From positions 620,001 to 684,000 of the forward strand of contig NZ_SJKB01000003.1 of NCBI RefSeq assembly GCF_004331465.1: a DNA stretch of 64,000 nt. Direction: 5' to 3'. The position numbers and the translations under genes are program-made. This DNA comes from Kribbella pittospori. GTDB taxonomy: Bacteria > Actinomycetota > Actinomycetes > Propionibacteriales > Kribbellaceae. Positions 36,505 to 43,532 of the stretch are shown here, one piece after another; within the stretch, counting starts at the first letter, position 1; the number at the start of each line of letters is the position of its first letter. The notes below the pieces were generated by a model. It was not told the origin of the DNA and made no database searches. It was given only the letters and a program-made list of their open reading frames with translations.

Positions 36505-36762
36505 ATGTGCATCGACGCGGTGACCGCGGCGGCGTACGAGGAGTTGTCCGCGAGGGCCGGCTCGGTCCGGTCCTGCATCTGAACACGGGCGCCGATGTGC
36601 TGGCCGCCTGCCGGCGGTGCTTCGCGGATCTGTTCAGTGCTGCGGCGGTCGGCAACCGCGAGCTCTGCGGACCCGACGACCTCGAGGCAACCATGGCGGT
36701 CACCGTCCAGCTGATGGTGCGGTCCGACCGAGGCGGATCAGTCGGCGAGGACTTTGGACTCT
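36505..36762 (+). pseudogene. Remnant of a phosphoenolpyruvate synthase / pyruvate phosphate dikinase
   Basis: An ATG with GGAGGGAGG upstream opens MCIDAVTAAAYEELSARAG, which resembles the N-terminal PPDK/PEP-binding domain, but stops after 25 codons. In a neighbouring frame the similarity resumes at about 36590 with DVLAACRRCFADLFSAAAVG and AVTVQLMVRSDRGGSVG, matching the family's pattern of a CWASLFTDRA-like and VQxMVRSD segment. It then runs into unrelated DNA. So a frameshift and a large deletion left about 85 codons of an enzyme usually near 800 residues. Genes of this family sit in DosR-type clusters elsewhere. Confidence 0.55.
36748..36761 (+). promoter_or_regulatory. Dos-like box 3
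   Basis: AGGACTTTGGACTC, 85 bp upstream of the Rv1733c-like gene, fits the repeat family. It overlaps the end of the PEP-synthase remnant. Confidence 0.55.
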
Positions 36763-36846
36763 GGTCACAATCGCTCTGTGCGCGCATCGTGAAGAGTGCA
36801 GGGCGAGCCGAAGGCGTTTGCGACCGACGCCGTCGAGGAGTGCGCA

Positions 36847-37458
36847 ATGAGCAGGACGGCCAACCGGGATATGCCTTCGTGGGGGCTGATGCTGGCGCGC
36901 CGGCTCGGGTTCGGCCGCAACCCCCTGCGCCGCCGGCTCGATCGAATCCAGTCGCTGGTCGTGCTGACCGCGGTCCTGGTCGCTGTCCTGATGATCCCGG
37001 TCGCGGTGACGGTGAGTAGAGGAGTCACTCACTCCATCGAACAATCTGAGGCCGTACGCCGAGCCACCATGACTGAGGTTCGGGCGCGAGCGTTGGAGGA
37101 CACGCCGCCCGCGATCCCGGAGGCCGGCGCCGAGGCGACCTCGAGGGTGCGGGTGTCGTGGACCGATCCGGCCGGATGGCCGCACGAGGGACGAGCCAAC
37201 GTGCCGCTCGGAACCGCGAAGGACGCCGAGGTGACGATCTGGCTCGATCGGTCCGGCGGGATCGCCATACCACCTCGCCGGCCGGGCGACAGCGCGGCGG
37301 TCGGTGGCGCGGTCGGTCTGAGTACGGCGATGGTGTCGTGGCTGCTGATTGCGGGCCTGGCCAGGCTGTCCGTCGTACCTCTCGACCGGCGCCGCCTGCG
37401 TGACTGGGACCGCGAATGGGCGATGGTCGGACCACGCTGGCGCCATCGCAGCACGTAG
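36847..37458 (+). CDS. Rv1733c-like two-span membrane protein
   Basis: The 203-residue protein has a basic N-terminus with RNPLRRRLDRIQ, a membrane span (about 37-57), an extracytoplasmic loop of about 90 residues with VRVSWTDPAGWPHEGRANVPLGTAKDAEVTIWLD, and a second span (about 150-172) before a basic tail. This layout and the RNP-LR-xDR and G-xxxG-xxVxIWVD-type motifs match mycobacterial Rv1733c, a DosR-regulon membrane protein of unknown function. GAGGAG precedes the ATG. A Dos-like box lies 85 bp upstream. Confidence 0.78.
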   Translation: MSRTANRDMPSWGLMLARRLGFGRNPLRRRLDRIQSLVVLTAVLVAVLMIPVAVTVSRGVTHSIEQSEAVRRATMTEVRARALEDTPPAIPEAGAEATSRVRVSWTDPAGWPHEGRANVPLGTAKDAEVTIWLDRSGGIAIPPRRPGDSAAVGGAVGLSTAMVSWLLIAGLARLSVVPLDRRRLRDWDREWAMVGPRWRHRST

Positions 37459-37482
37459 CGGGCCGCGAGATCAGGAGGCACA

Positions 37483-37521
37483 GCGGGTGGCATCCCACCT
37501 CCGAGAGAGGATGCCACCCGC
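37483..37521. terminator. Strong bidirectional hairpin
   Basis: A perfect 13-bp stem (GCGGGTGGCATCC/GGATGCCACCCGC) with a 13-nt loop lies between the Rv1733c-like gene and the end of the convergent small secreted-protein gene. Confidence 0.75.
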
Positions 37522-37550
37522 CATGTCACCGCACTGACCTAACGGTCAGT

Positions 37551-37809
37551 TCATTCCTCCCACTGGAACTGCCAGCCCGGAGCGCAGGGCCACTCGGGGG
37601 CGCAGGTCGAGTTCGGGTCGTGGTACCAGACGTCGGACACCGCGTACCCGTAGTGCCGGTACACGTTCTGCTTCTGAATGCACTCGTCCTGGGTCGCACA
37701 GGTGACGGTGTGGATGGTCTGGGTCTTGCGCCTGGGCCACCGTCGCACCGCCGGCAACCACAGCCACCGCGGCCGCGGCCATCGCAACCATTCGCCCGAT
37801 CGATCTCAT
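37551..37809 (-). pseudogene. Frameshifted gene for a small secreted cysteine-containing protein
   Basis: The upstream part encodes a clear signal peptide (MRSIGRMVAMAAAAVAVVAG, then GATVAQAQ) and then reads into proline/arginine-rich nonsense. In the next frame, just after the expected cleavage site, a plausible mature protein of about 57 residues follows: TIHTVTCATQDECIQKQNVY, then YGYAVSDVWYHDPNSTCAPE and WPCAPGWQFQWEE, with four cysteines. One extra base near 37723-37733 explains the break. Either the gene is inactivated or there is a sequencing error. Family unknown. Confidence 0.6.
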
Positions 37810-37869
37810 GCAGTATCTGCCTCTCGCGTCAATAGATAGGTGCCTTATGCAACTCTCGTTCAGGCTAGT

Positions 37870-37885
37870 ACCGGTCTAGACAGCC
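37870..37885. promoter_or_regulatory. Possible DasR-type (dre-like) site
   Basis: ACCGGTCTAGACAGCC matches 11 of 16 positions of the streptomycete dre consensus, with the core GGTCTAGAC intact. It lies about 60 bp upstream of the small secreted-protein gene. Amino-sugar genes are prominent in the window, but this single degenerate match is weak evidence. The 37810-38110 gap also holds Dos-like box 4. Confidence 0.25.
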
Positions 37886-38011
37886 GGGCAAACGATTCGA
37901 TCCCAATGGAATGACGTTTGGCGAACGGATGCTGTGGGCAACGACTAGCGGTGGTCTCTCAGCGTGTGGGCGGTGGGGAGCGGTTGCTAGCGGCAAGGGG
38001 CCTGGGCGGAC

Positions 38012-38025
38012 GGGACTTTGGCTTG
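38012..38025 (+). promoter_or_regulatory. Dos-like box 4
   Basis: GGGACTTTGGCTTG, 85 bp upstream of the DoxX-like gene. The distance to the start codon equals that of box 3 to its gene. Confidence 0.6.
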
Positions 38026-38110
38026 TGCCGGTGAGGTGAGAACGGCTCTGACCGGCGTCGCGGAGCGGGCAGACGATCGAGGTGTCGAATCGAACTGAAA
38101 GGAAGACACC

Positions 38111-38671
38111 ATGACCACCACGCCGCACCGCCGCGACCTACCGGCTCCTGTGATGGAGCCTGACGGCGATCGTCGCCTGATCGTCACGACAGCTGCGGGC
38201 CGTGCGCTCGCGGTACTTCGGATCGCCTTCGGGCTGACCTTCCTGTGGGCGTTCGTCGACAAGTTGTTCGGCCTGGGCTACGCCACCCCGTCCGGCAAGG
38301 GCTGGGTCGACGGTGGCGACCCGACTGCGGGATTCCTGGGCAAGGGCACCAGCGGTCCGCTGGCCGACTTCTACCAGTCGCTGGTCGGTGACTGGTGGGT
38401 GACTCCGCTGTTCATGATCGGCCTGGCTGGTATCGGCGTCGCGCTGACGTTGGGCATCGGGATGCGGATCGCGGCGGTTTCCGGCTCGTTGCTGTACCTG
38501 CTGATGTGGTCGGCGAACCTGCCGCCGGAGAACAACCCGGTGCTGGACGAGCACATCCTCGGCGCGATCACCCTCGTCGCTCTCGCGCTCGTTGCTGCTG
38601 GCAATGTGTGGGGCTTCGGTGGCTGGTGGGGCAAGCTCGACATCGTCCGCCGCCACCCGTGGCTGCGGTGA
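38111..38671 (+). CDS. DoxX-like membrane protein
   Basis: The 186-residue protein has four predicted spans (about 30-50, 92-115, 118-135 and 145-165). The first span, RIAFGLTFLWAFVDKLFGLGYATPSGKGWVDG, resembles DoxX/DoxD-type proteins (thiosulfate:quinone oxidoreductase subunit and relatives). A redox role at the membrane quinone pool is possible but unproved. It is preceded by a Dos-like box and followed after 61 bp by a flavodoxin-like gene on the same strand. Confidence 0.72.
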   Translation: MTTTPHRRDLPAPVMEPDGDRRLIVTTAAGRALAVLRIAFGLTFLWAFVDKLFGLGYATPSGKGWVDGGDPTAGFLGKGTSGPLADFYQSLVGDWWVTPLFMIGLAGIGVALTLGIGMRIAAVSGSLLYLLMWSANLPPENNPVLDEHILGAITLVALALVAAGNVWGFGGWWGKLDIVRRHPWLR

Positions 38672-38732
38672 CCACAATGACCGGCGCGGCGAGCTGGTCG
38701 TTCCGGCGTACTGACACTGAAGGAGGTTGATC

Positions 38733-39293
38733 ATGTCCGAGATCGCACGTGCACTCGTCGTCTACGAGTCCATGTACGGCAACACCGCGCGGATCGCGTC
38801 CGCGATCTGCGTTGGTCTGCGGCAGAGCATTCCCACCGAGATGGTGCCGGCGTACCGGGCGCCGGCGGTGATCCCCGGCGATGTCCGCTTGCTGGTCGTG
38901 GGCGGACCGACGCACGCATTCTCGATGAGCCGGCCCTCCACACGCCAGGACGCCAGCAATCAGCACGGAGTGGTGATGCCGATCGAGGTCGGGATCCGCG
39001 AGTGGCTCGAGTCGCTGACCGCGGACACGACGTCCACCTCGGTACGCCGTCGTACCCGCGTCGACGTCGCAACTTTCGACACGCGCATCGCCAAGGTCCG
39101 CCGGCTCCCCGGCTCGGCCGCGAGGTCGGCGGCCAAGGTACTGCGCCGGTTGGGCTTCCGGGTGCTCCTCGGATCCGCGAGCTTCTTCGTGGACGAGTCG
39201 ACCGGACCCATCCGCGAAATCGAGATCGAACGCGCCCGCCGCTGGGGCGAAGACATCGGCCAACTGCACGCCGCCTCAGCCACCGCAGCCTGA
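38733..39293 (+). CDS. Flavodoxin-domain protein, copy 1
   Basis: The 186-residue protein starts with the flavodoxin phosphate loop VVYESMYGNTARIA and continues with LLVVGGPTHAFSMSRPSTRQ, as in FMN-binding flavodoxins. A C-terminal region of about 80 residues replaces the normal last strands. It is probably an electron carrier of the redox-stress set. AAGGAGG at 38720-38726 sets ATG 38733. A short ACCGGT/ACCGGT hairpin (39294-39312) follows the stop. Confidence 0.85.
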   Translation: MSEIARALVVYESMYGNTARIASAICVGLRQSIPTEMVPAYRAPAVIPGDVRLLVVGGPTHAFSMSRPSTRQDASNQHGVVMPIEVGIREWLESLTADTTSTSVRRRTRVDVATFDTRIAKVRRLPGSAARSAAKVLRRLGFRVLLGSASFFVDESTGPIREIEIERARRWGEDIGQLHAASATAA

Positions 39294-39331
39294 ACCGGTC
39301 CCGGCCACCGGTCAGCCCTTCGGCTGTGTGA

Positions 39332-39984
39332 TCACCAGGAGCGGATGCGGCGGCCGGAGATTCGGCGGGGTTCGATGGCTATGTAGGTCTCGCGCGTGCC
39401 ACCGGCCCAGGGCTCGACCCGGCCGAGGGCGACCTGGATCTCCTGGCCGGTGGCCGGCCGGACGGTGCCGTTCACCAGTACGCTCCAGCCGTCCTGAAGA
39501 CCCTCGTCGACGAAGTCGAGCTCGAACGCGATGGGCGCCAGGTCGTACTGAGCGACCGCGCTGTCGGCGGCTGTGCGGAAGACGATCAGGTCGTTCACGT
39601 AGCAGTAGTTGACCGGGATCACGAGCAGCTCGTCTGCCTGGTTGAACGCGATCCGCCCGACCACGCCGCCCTCGATCAGCTTGATGCACTCGTCCGGCGC
39701 ATCGGTTCCAGCTCCGGCTCCGGCGTCAGAACCGACGGTCGCGTCGGCCGGCTCCGGCGTGGTGCGAACAAGCCGCTGATGGTGGTGTCGAGCGCGCGCG
39801 ACAGTCTGAGGAGCTCACCCCCGGTCAGCGCGTCCGGATCCGTCTCGATGTGCTCGATGCGGCGCGTGCTCATCCCAGTGCGTTCGGCGACTTCCGCCGT
39901 ACTCAGTCCCAACTCGAGCCGACGATGCTTGACTCGCCGGCCGAAGTCACCCGGCACCTCACCGTTCTGCGACCTGTTCTCCAT
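39332..39984 (-). pseudogene. XRE-PPOX fusion gene broken by a single-base frameshift
   Basis: The 5' part (39984 to 39676) encodes an XRE helix-turn-helix (RVKHRRLELGLSTAEVAERTGMSTRRIEHIE) and runs to PEPELEPM, then a stop. The other frame continues as PDECIKLIEGGVVGRIAF and then the PPOX flavin-binding domain (LLVIPVNYCYVND, GWSVLVNGTVRP) to 39332. Related actinobacterial proteins are single HTH-PPOX chains with L-x-PDEC at this junction. One missing base near 39697-39700 therefore splits the gene. The halves could still be made separately, the second from GTG 39664. It diverges from the DevR-like gene, with two Dos-like boxes between. Confidence 0.65.
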
Positions 39985-40101
39985 GCGGCCTCCGCCTCCC
40001 TTCGTTCTGTCCTTCCAGGCAACCAGGCGGGTGGCCAGAGACGCAGGGGACGAAGGCCTGAGACAGTGGGCCGGGCGGTCGCCTGCACGCCGCGACGGAA
40101 C

Positions 40102-40115
40102 AGGCCAAAAGTCCC
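40102..40115 (-). promoter_or_regulatory. Dos-like box 5
   Basis: Read on the minus strand: GGGACTTTTGGCCT. It lies 118 bp upstream of the XRE-PPOX gene and 94 bp upstream of the DevR-like gene, in their shared control region. Confidence 0.6.
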
Positions 40116-40124
40116 GTGTGGGGC

Positions 40125-40138
40125 GGGACAGTTGCCCC
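40125..40138 (+). promoter_or_regulatory. Dos-like box 6
   Basis: GGGACAGTTGCCCC, the most symmetric copy (GGGAC-AGTT-GCCCC), 70 bp upstream of the DevR-like gene. It suggests autoregulation. Confidence 0.6.
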
Positions 40139-40208
40139 TCGTCCGTGGCGTAGCCGGAGATGGATGCTGGAGGCGGAGCATACGGCGGGTGAGTCCGAAG
40201 GAGATGAG

Positions 40209-40862
40209 ATGACGATCAGGGTCTTTCTGCTGGACGACCACGAGGTGGTCCGGCTGGGGCTGCACCAACTGCTCGAGGACGAGCCGGACATCGAGGTGGT
40301 GGGTGACGCTTCGACCGCCGCGGAGGCGCTCGCGCGGATCCCCGCCGTACAGCCCGATGTCGCTCTGCTCGACGTCCGGCTGCCCGACGGCGACGGCGTG
40401 TCCGTCTGCCGCGAGATCCGCTCCACCATGGACAACCCGCCGGCTTGCCTGATGCTCACGTCGTACTCCGACGACGAAGCGCTGTTCACCGCGATCATGG
40501 CCGGAGCCGCCGGCTACCTGTTGAAGCAGGTGCACGCCAGCGATCTGGTCGGGGCGATCCGCCGCTTGGCCGCGGGGGAATCCTTGCTCGACCCCGCCAT
40601 GACCCAGAAGGTCCTCGAGCGCCTGCGCCACCCAGTGGTCGAGGAGGACCCCCGGTACGCCACCCTCACCGAGCAGGAGCGCAAGATCCTCGCCGAGATC
40701 GCCGTCGGCAAGACCAACCGCCAGATCGCGCAATCGCTCTACCTGGCCGAGAAGACCGTCAAGAACTACGTCTCCTCCCTGCTGCGCAAACTCAACGTGG
40801 AACGCCGCACCGAAGCCGCCGTCTTCGCCATCGAACACGCCAAGAACCACCCCAAGACCTAG
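40209..40862 (+). CDS. devR: DevR/DosR-like NarL-family response regulator
   Basis: The 217-residue protein has a receiver domain with phospho-acceptor D55 (LLDVRLPDG), T84 and K106 (GYLLKQV), then a LuxR/NarL helix-turn-helix at about 152-206. The recognition segment LAEKTVKNYVSSLLRKL and the tail RRTEAAVFA match mycobacterial DevR/DosR closely, including K182, K185 and N186 in the DNA-contacting helix. It should bind the Dos-like boxes of this region, two of which precede it. AAGGAG lies upstream of ATG 40209. Its partner kinase is probably the gene at 43.5-45.3 kb. Confidence 0.88.
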   Translation: MTIRVFLLDDHEVVRLGLHQLLEDEPDIEVVGDASTAAEALARIPAVQPDVALLDVRLPDGDGVSVCREIRSTMDNPPACLMLTSYSDDEALFTAIMAGAAGYLLKQVHASDLVGAIRRLAAGESLLDPAMTQKVLERLRHPVVEEDPRYATLTEQERKILAEIAVGKTNRQIAQSLYLAEKTVKNYVSSLLRKLNVERRTEAAVFAIEHAKNHPKT

Positions 40863-40875
40863 CGACGATCACCTG

Positions 40876-41397
40876 TCACGACCAGTCAGGGGTGCTGGGT
40901 TGGGTGGCGGAGATGGCGGCACTGACGTCGGCGGACCAGGTGCGGATCTTGTCCCAGTCGCGGAAGTCACCCGCCAGGTTGCCGGTGGCCAGGCGGCCGG
41001 CGAGGAAGCCCTTGGCGGTGGCCGGCTCGAGTCGGCCCGCGAAGGTCATCGGGGGAGTCGCTCCGATCTGGCGAGCGAGTCGTCGGACGACCGGAGGCAG
41101 CTCCTGGGCTTGGTGCTTGTCGGGACCAACTGGGCCGCTGTGGAAGAGCCAGACCTGCCGCTCGCTGAGCTCATCACGGTTCCTTCGCAGGAACTGCACG
41201 GCCTCGCGCCGCCAGCGCCGGATGTAGATGGCGCTGCCGAGGACCACGACGTCGTACGGCGCGACGGTAGGGACGGACGTGACGTCGAGGACGTCGACTT
41301 GGTGGCCGTGCGCCCGCAGTTCGGTGCCGATCGCCTCAGCGATGCCCGCGGTCGCGCCCATCTTGGTGGCGTAGGCAACCAATACCTTCGTGGACAT
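40876..41397 (-). CDS. Flavodoxin-domain protein, copy 2
   Basis: The 173-residue protein begins with the FMN phosphate loop VAYATKMGATAGIAEAIG and has VVVLGSAIYIRRWRREAVQFL. This resembles HemG-like or menaquinone-dependent flavodoxin-domain proteins. It is distinct from copy 1 in sequence. Two tandem Dos-like half-matching boxes lie 35-67 bp upstream. It is convergent with the DevR-like gene. Confidence 0.85.
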   Translation of the reverse strand: MSTKVLVAYATKMGATAGIAEAIGTELRAHGHQVDVLDVTSVPTVAPYDVVVLGSAIYIRRWRREAVQFLRRNRDELSERQVWLFHSGPVGPDKHQAQELPPVVRRLARQIGATPPMTFAGRLEPATAKGFLAGRLATGNLAGDFRDWDKIRTWSADVSAAISATQPSTPDWS

Positions 41398-41431
41398 CGA
41401 GATCTCCTTCCGTTCGTTTCCAGCACATCAG

Positions 41432-41464
41432 CAACCGAACGACCGGGTCAGTGCCGAACGACCT
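41432..41464 (-). promoter_or_regulatory. Tandem degenerate Dos-like boxes 7 and 8
   Basis: On the minus strand AGGTCGTTCGGCAC (41451-41464) and CGGTCGTTCGGTTG (41432-41445) are direct repeats 19 bp apart, about two helical turns. The first matches GGGACTTTCGGCTC at 10 of 14 positions. They fill the space between the stress-protein stop and the flavodoxin start. Confidence 0.45.
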
Positions 41465-41467
41465 GGG

Positions 41468-42283
41468 TCATTGGGTCTGATGACTTTCGACGGCCGAGGT
41501 GGGGATCACGGCTACCGGGCAGGGGGCCTGGTGCAGGACGGTTTGGCTGACTGAGCCGAGGAGCAGGCCGGCGAAGCCGCCGCGGCCGCGGGAGCCTACG
41601 ACCAGGAGTTGGGCGTCGGCGGACCATTCGAGTAGCAGCTCGGCCGGGTGGCCGGTGACCTGAACGATCTCAGCCGTCCGCACGTCCTGCTGGGTCGGCA
41701 GGGGTGACCCGACGTCATCTTCGTCCTCGGGTAGGACCGTGACGATCCGGGCGACGAGTCCGTGGCGGTCGGCGTACTGGAGACCGAAGTCGACGGCGGC
41801 GTCGGCGGCGGGAGAGCCGTCGTACCCGATCACCACCCGGTTCCCGACCACTGCGTCTTCTGCGGGACGTACGGCGACCACCGGGCAGTGCGCGTGGGCA
41901 GCGAGCTCCAGTCCGGTGGAGCCGACCAGCAGTCCGAGCGCCCGGCCGGCATCGCGGCTGCCGATCACGATCAGCTCGGCGTTCCGGGACTCCGCCAGCA
42001 GCACGGGGGAGGGGAAGCCGTCGACCCGGTCGGCCGTGACGGATACGCGAGGCTCGAACGTGCGCGCCAGGTCCAGCGCCTCGGCAACGATCTTGTCGGC
42101 CGCGGCACGAAGCCCCGGCGCGGCATCGCTCGGTCCCAACGGCACCCGGAACTCCGCCCACACGAACGCATGGACGAGATGGAGACCGGCACCGCGGGCC
42201 GCCGCTTCGACCGCGCCCCAGCGGATCGCGCTCTCGCTGTCGCCCGCACCGTCGATGCCGACGACAACTCTCTTCTCAGCCAT
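41468..42283 (-). CDS. Tandem-domain universal stress protein, second copy
   Basis: The 271-residue protein has two USP domains, each with an ATP loop (GSRDAGRALGLLVGSTG and GSRGRGGFAGLLLGSVS) and the family openings VVVGIDGAGDS and VVIGYDGSPAAD. The C-terminal halves of this and the first USP are similar (SVSQTVL-QAPCPVAVIP). A Dos-like box lies 37 bp upstream of the start. It probably binds ATP and acts in dormancy or redox stress. Confidence 0.92.
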   Translation of the reverse strand: MAEKRVVVGIDGAGDSESAIRWGAVEAAARGAGLHLVHAFVWAEFRVPLGPSDAAPGLRAAADKIVAEALDLARTFEPRVSVTADRVDGFPSPVLLAESRNAELIVIGSRDAGRALGLLVGSTGLELAAHAHCPVVAVRPAEDAVVGNRVVIGYDGSPAADAAVDFGLQYADRHGLVARIVTVLPEDEDDVGSPLPTQQDVRTAEIVQVTGHPAELLLEWSADAQLLVVGSRGRGGFAGLLLGSVSQTVLHQAPCPVAVIPTSAVESHQTQ

Positions 42284-42319
42284 GCCACCACGATGCCGGT
42301 GCGAGGCACCACCAGCGCA

Positions 42320-42333
42320 GGGGCGAAGGTCCC
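42320..42333 (-). promoter_or_regulatory. Dos-like box 9
   Basis: On the minus strand GGGACCTTCGCCCC, a near-symmetric copy (GGGAC-CTTC-GCCCC), 37 bp upstream of the second universal stress protein. Confidence 0.6.
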
Positions 42334-42358
42334 GCGCGTCCGGTGCCGACGGCCCTTA

Positions 42359-42457
42359 TCAGCGGACGCGGGGCAGATCCGCGGCCTCGAAGCGGATGGC
42401 GAGGCGGTCGAGCTCGGTCTCCCAGCGCTCGATCTCCTGCTGCAACGAACTGGTCAT
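42359..42457 (-). CDS. Micro-protein gene (32 codons) coupled to the nitroreductase
   Basis: The ATG at 42457 overlaps the nitroreductase stop as ATGA. The frame encodes MTSSLQQEIERWETELDRLA followed by IRFEAADLPRVR, an amphipathic helix with heptad-like spacing of hydrophobic residues. I recognise no family. Coupling to a real gene, a compact helical product and a location immediately before the Dos-like box of the next gene support it as real. Confidence 0.5.
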   Translation of the reverse strand: MTSSLQQEIERWETELDRLAIRFEAADLPRVR

Positions 42458-43431
42458 GTCTCCACCCCGGTGCGAAGGAACTCCGAGACCGGCCTCCGGC
42501 CGGTTCCGTTGCCGGGCCGGCCAGGCGCGAAACGGATGATCATGTGCGCGTGTCCCGGCCGCTGCGTCAGTCGCTGCACCGCACGGCGCAGGTCGTCGAA
42601 CTCCAGCGGCTGGTTCAGGAACGATGCGGTGACGCCTTCACGGGTCGCGGTCAGCAGCACTCGTTCGAGGGCCAGCCCCGCCGCGACCTGGTCCGCAGGC
42701 TGGTCGCCTTCCGTCGACAGGATGGCCAGGTTCGGGTGTTCCTCGAACGTCGTCTCCGCGCGCATCCGGTCGACCGGCCGGGTAGCCATGTCCCGAACGG
42801 CTGCCGGGTAGCTGGCCGGCCGTGGCCCGAGCGCCGTACTCGGGATGCCTTCGGTGGTGCGGTCACCGCCGACCCAGCGCGCCCGTTCGGCGCGGCGATG
42901 CCAGTCGTGGACTTCGCGGAGATCGGTGTCCACGACCATGTCGAGTACGGCGCGGACCTCGGTTTCGCCGAGCCAGGTCAGTTCCGCATCTTCGGCGTAC
43001 GCGGCCTGCAACAGAGCGACCTTGGTGCCCTCCAGCAGCGGCTGCGCGCCGGACGGGCGGCGATCGGTGTGGCGCCTGGGGATCTGCTGCGCGAGGTCAC
43101 GCCGGTCCTCGTCCGGCCTGCTGGTGGGTTCGACGACGATCCGGGCCAGTAGGTCAGGTTCGTCCGCGTACGGCGCCAGGCCGAGCCAGGTGCCGTAACC
43201 GAGGGACTCGGCCGCGCACCGCAGGTTGAAGGTCGCCGCGCCGGCCGCGATCCGCATGGCCCGGCCCGTCGGGTCCTCTGCCGGCAACGTGCGCGAGCCG
43301 TCGACGAACAGGTCGATGACGTGCCCTCCGACCTCGAACCGCCAAGGCTGGGTGTTGTGCATGCTCGGTGCGGCGACGGCCGCCGCGAGCAGTACGTCGA
43401 TGTGTTCAGCCGACAGCTGCCGCTCAGACAC
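42454..43431 (-). CDS. Acg-type FMN-binding nitroreductase
   Basis: The 325-residue protein opens with a nitroreductase-like AAAVAAPSMHNTQPWRFEV and has a duplicated, diverged nitroreductase fold, as in the Acg (Rv2032) subfamily. Members of that subfamily belong to the mycobacterial DosR regulon and are thought to sequester or use flavin. A Dos-like box lies 65 bp upstream. The gene is followed by a coupled micro-protein gene. Confidence 0.87.
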   Translation of the reverse strand: MSERQLSAEHIDVLLAAAVAAPSMHNTQPWRFEVGGHVIDLFVDGSRTLPAEDPTGRAMRIAAGAATFNLRCAAESLGYGTWLGLAPYADEPDLLARIVVEPTSRPDEDRRDLAQQIPRRHTDRRPSGAQPLLEGTKVALLQAAYAEDAELTWLGETEVRAVLDMVVDTDLREVHDWHRRAERARWVGGDRTTEGIPSTALGPRPASYPAAVRDMATRPVDRMRAETTFEEHPNLAILSTEGDQPADQVAAGLALERVLLTATREGVTASFLNQPLEFDDLRRAVQRLTQRPGHAHMIIRFAPGRPGNGTGRRPVSEFLRTGVET

Positions 43432-43495
43432 CGGAATCTCCTCCCACTGGTACGTCTTCTCCTTCAGCGTGGCCGGTGGGAGGACGGCGCCGCTG

Positions 43496-43509
43496 CGGGC
43501 AAGAGTCCT
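43496..43509 (-). promoter_or_regulatory. Dos-like box 10
   Basis: On the minus strand AGGACTCTTGCCCG, 65 bp upstream of the nitroreductase start and just past the end of the sensor kinase gene. Confidence 0.55.
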
Positions 43510-43532
43510 GACTCGGGGAGGCCGTTCGGCCG

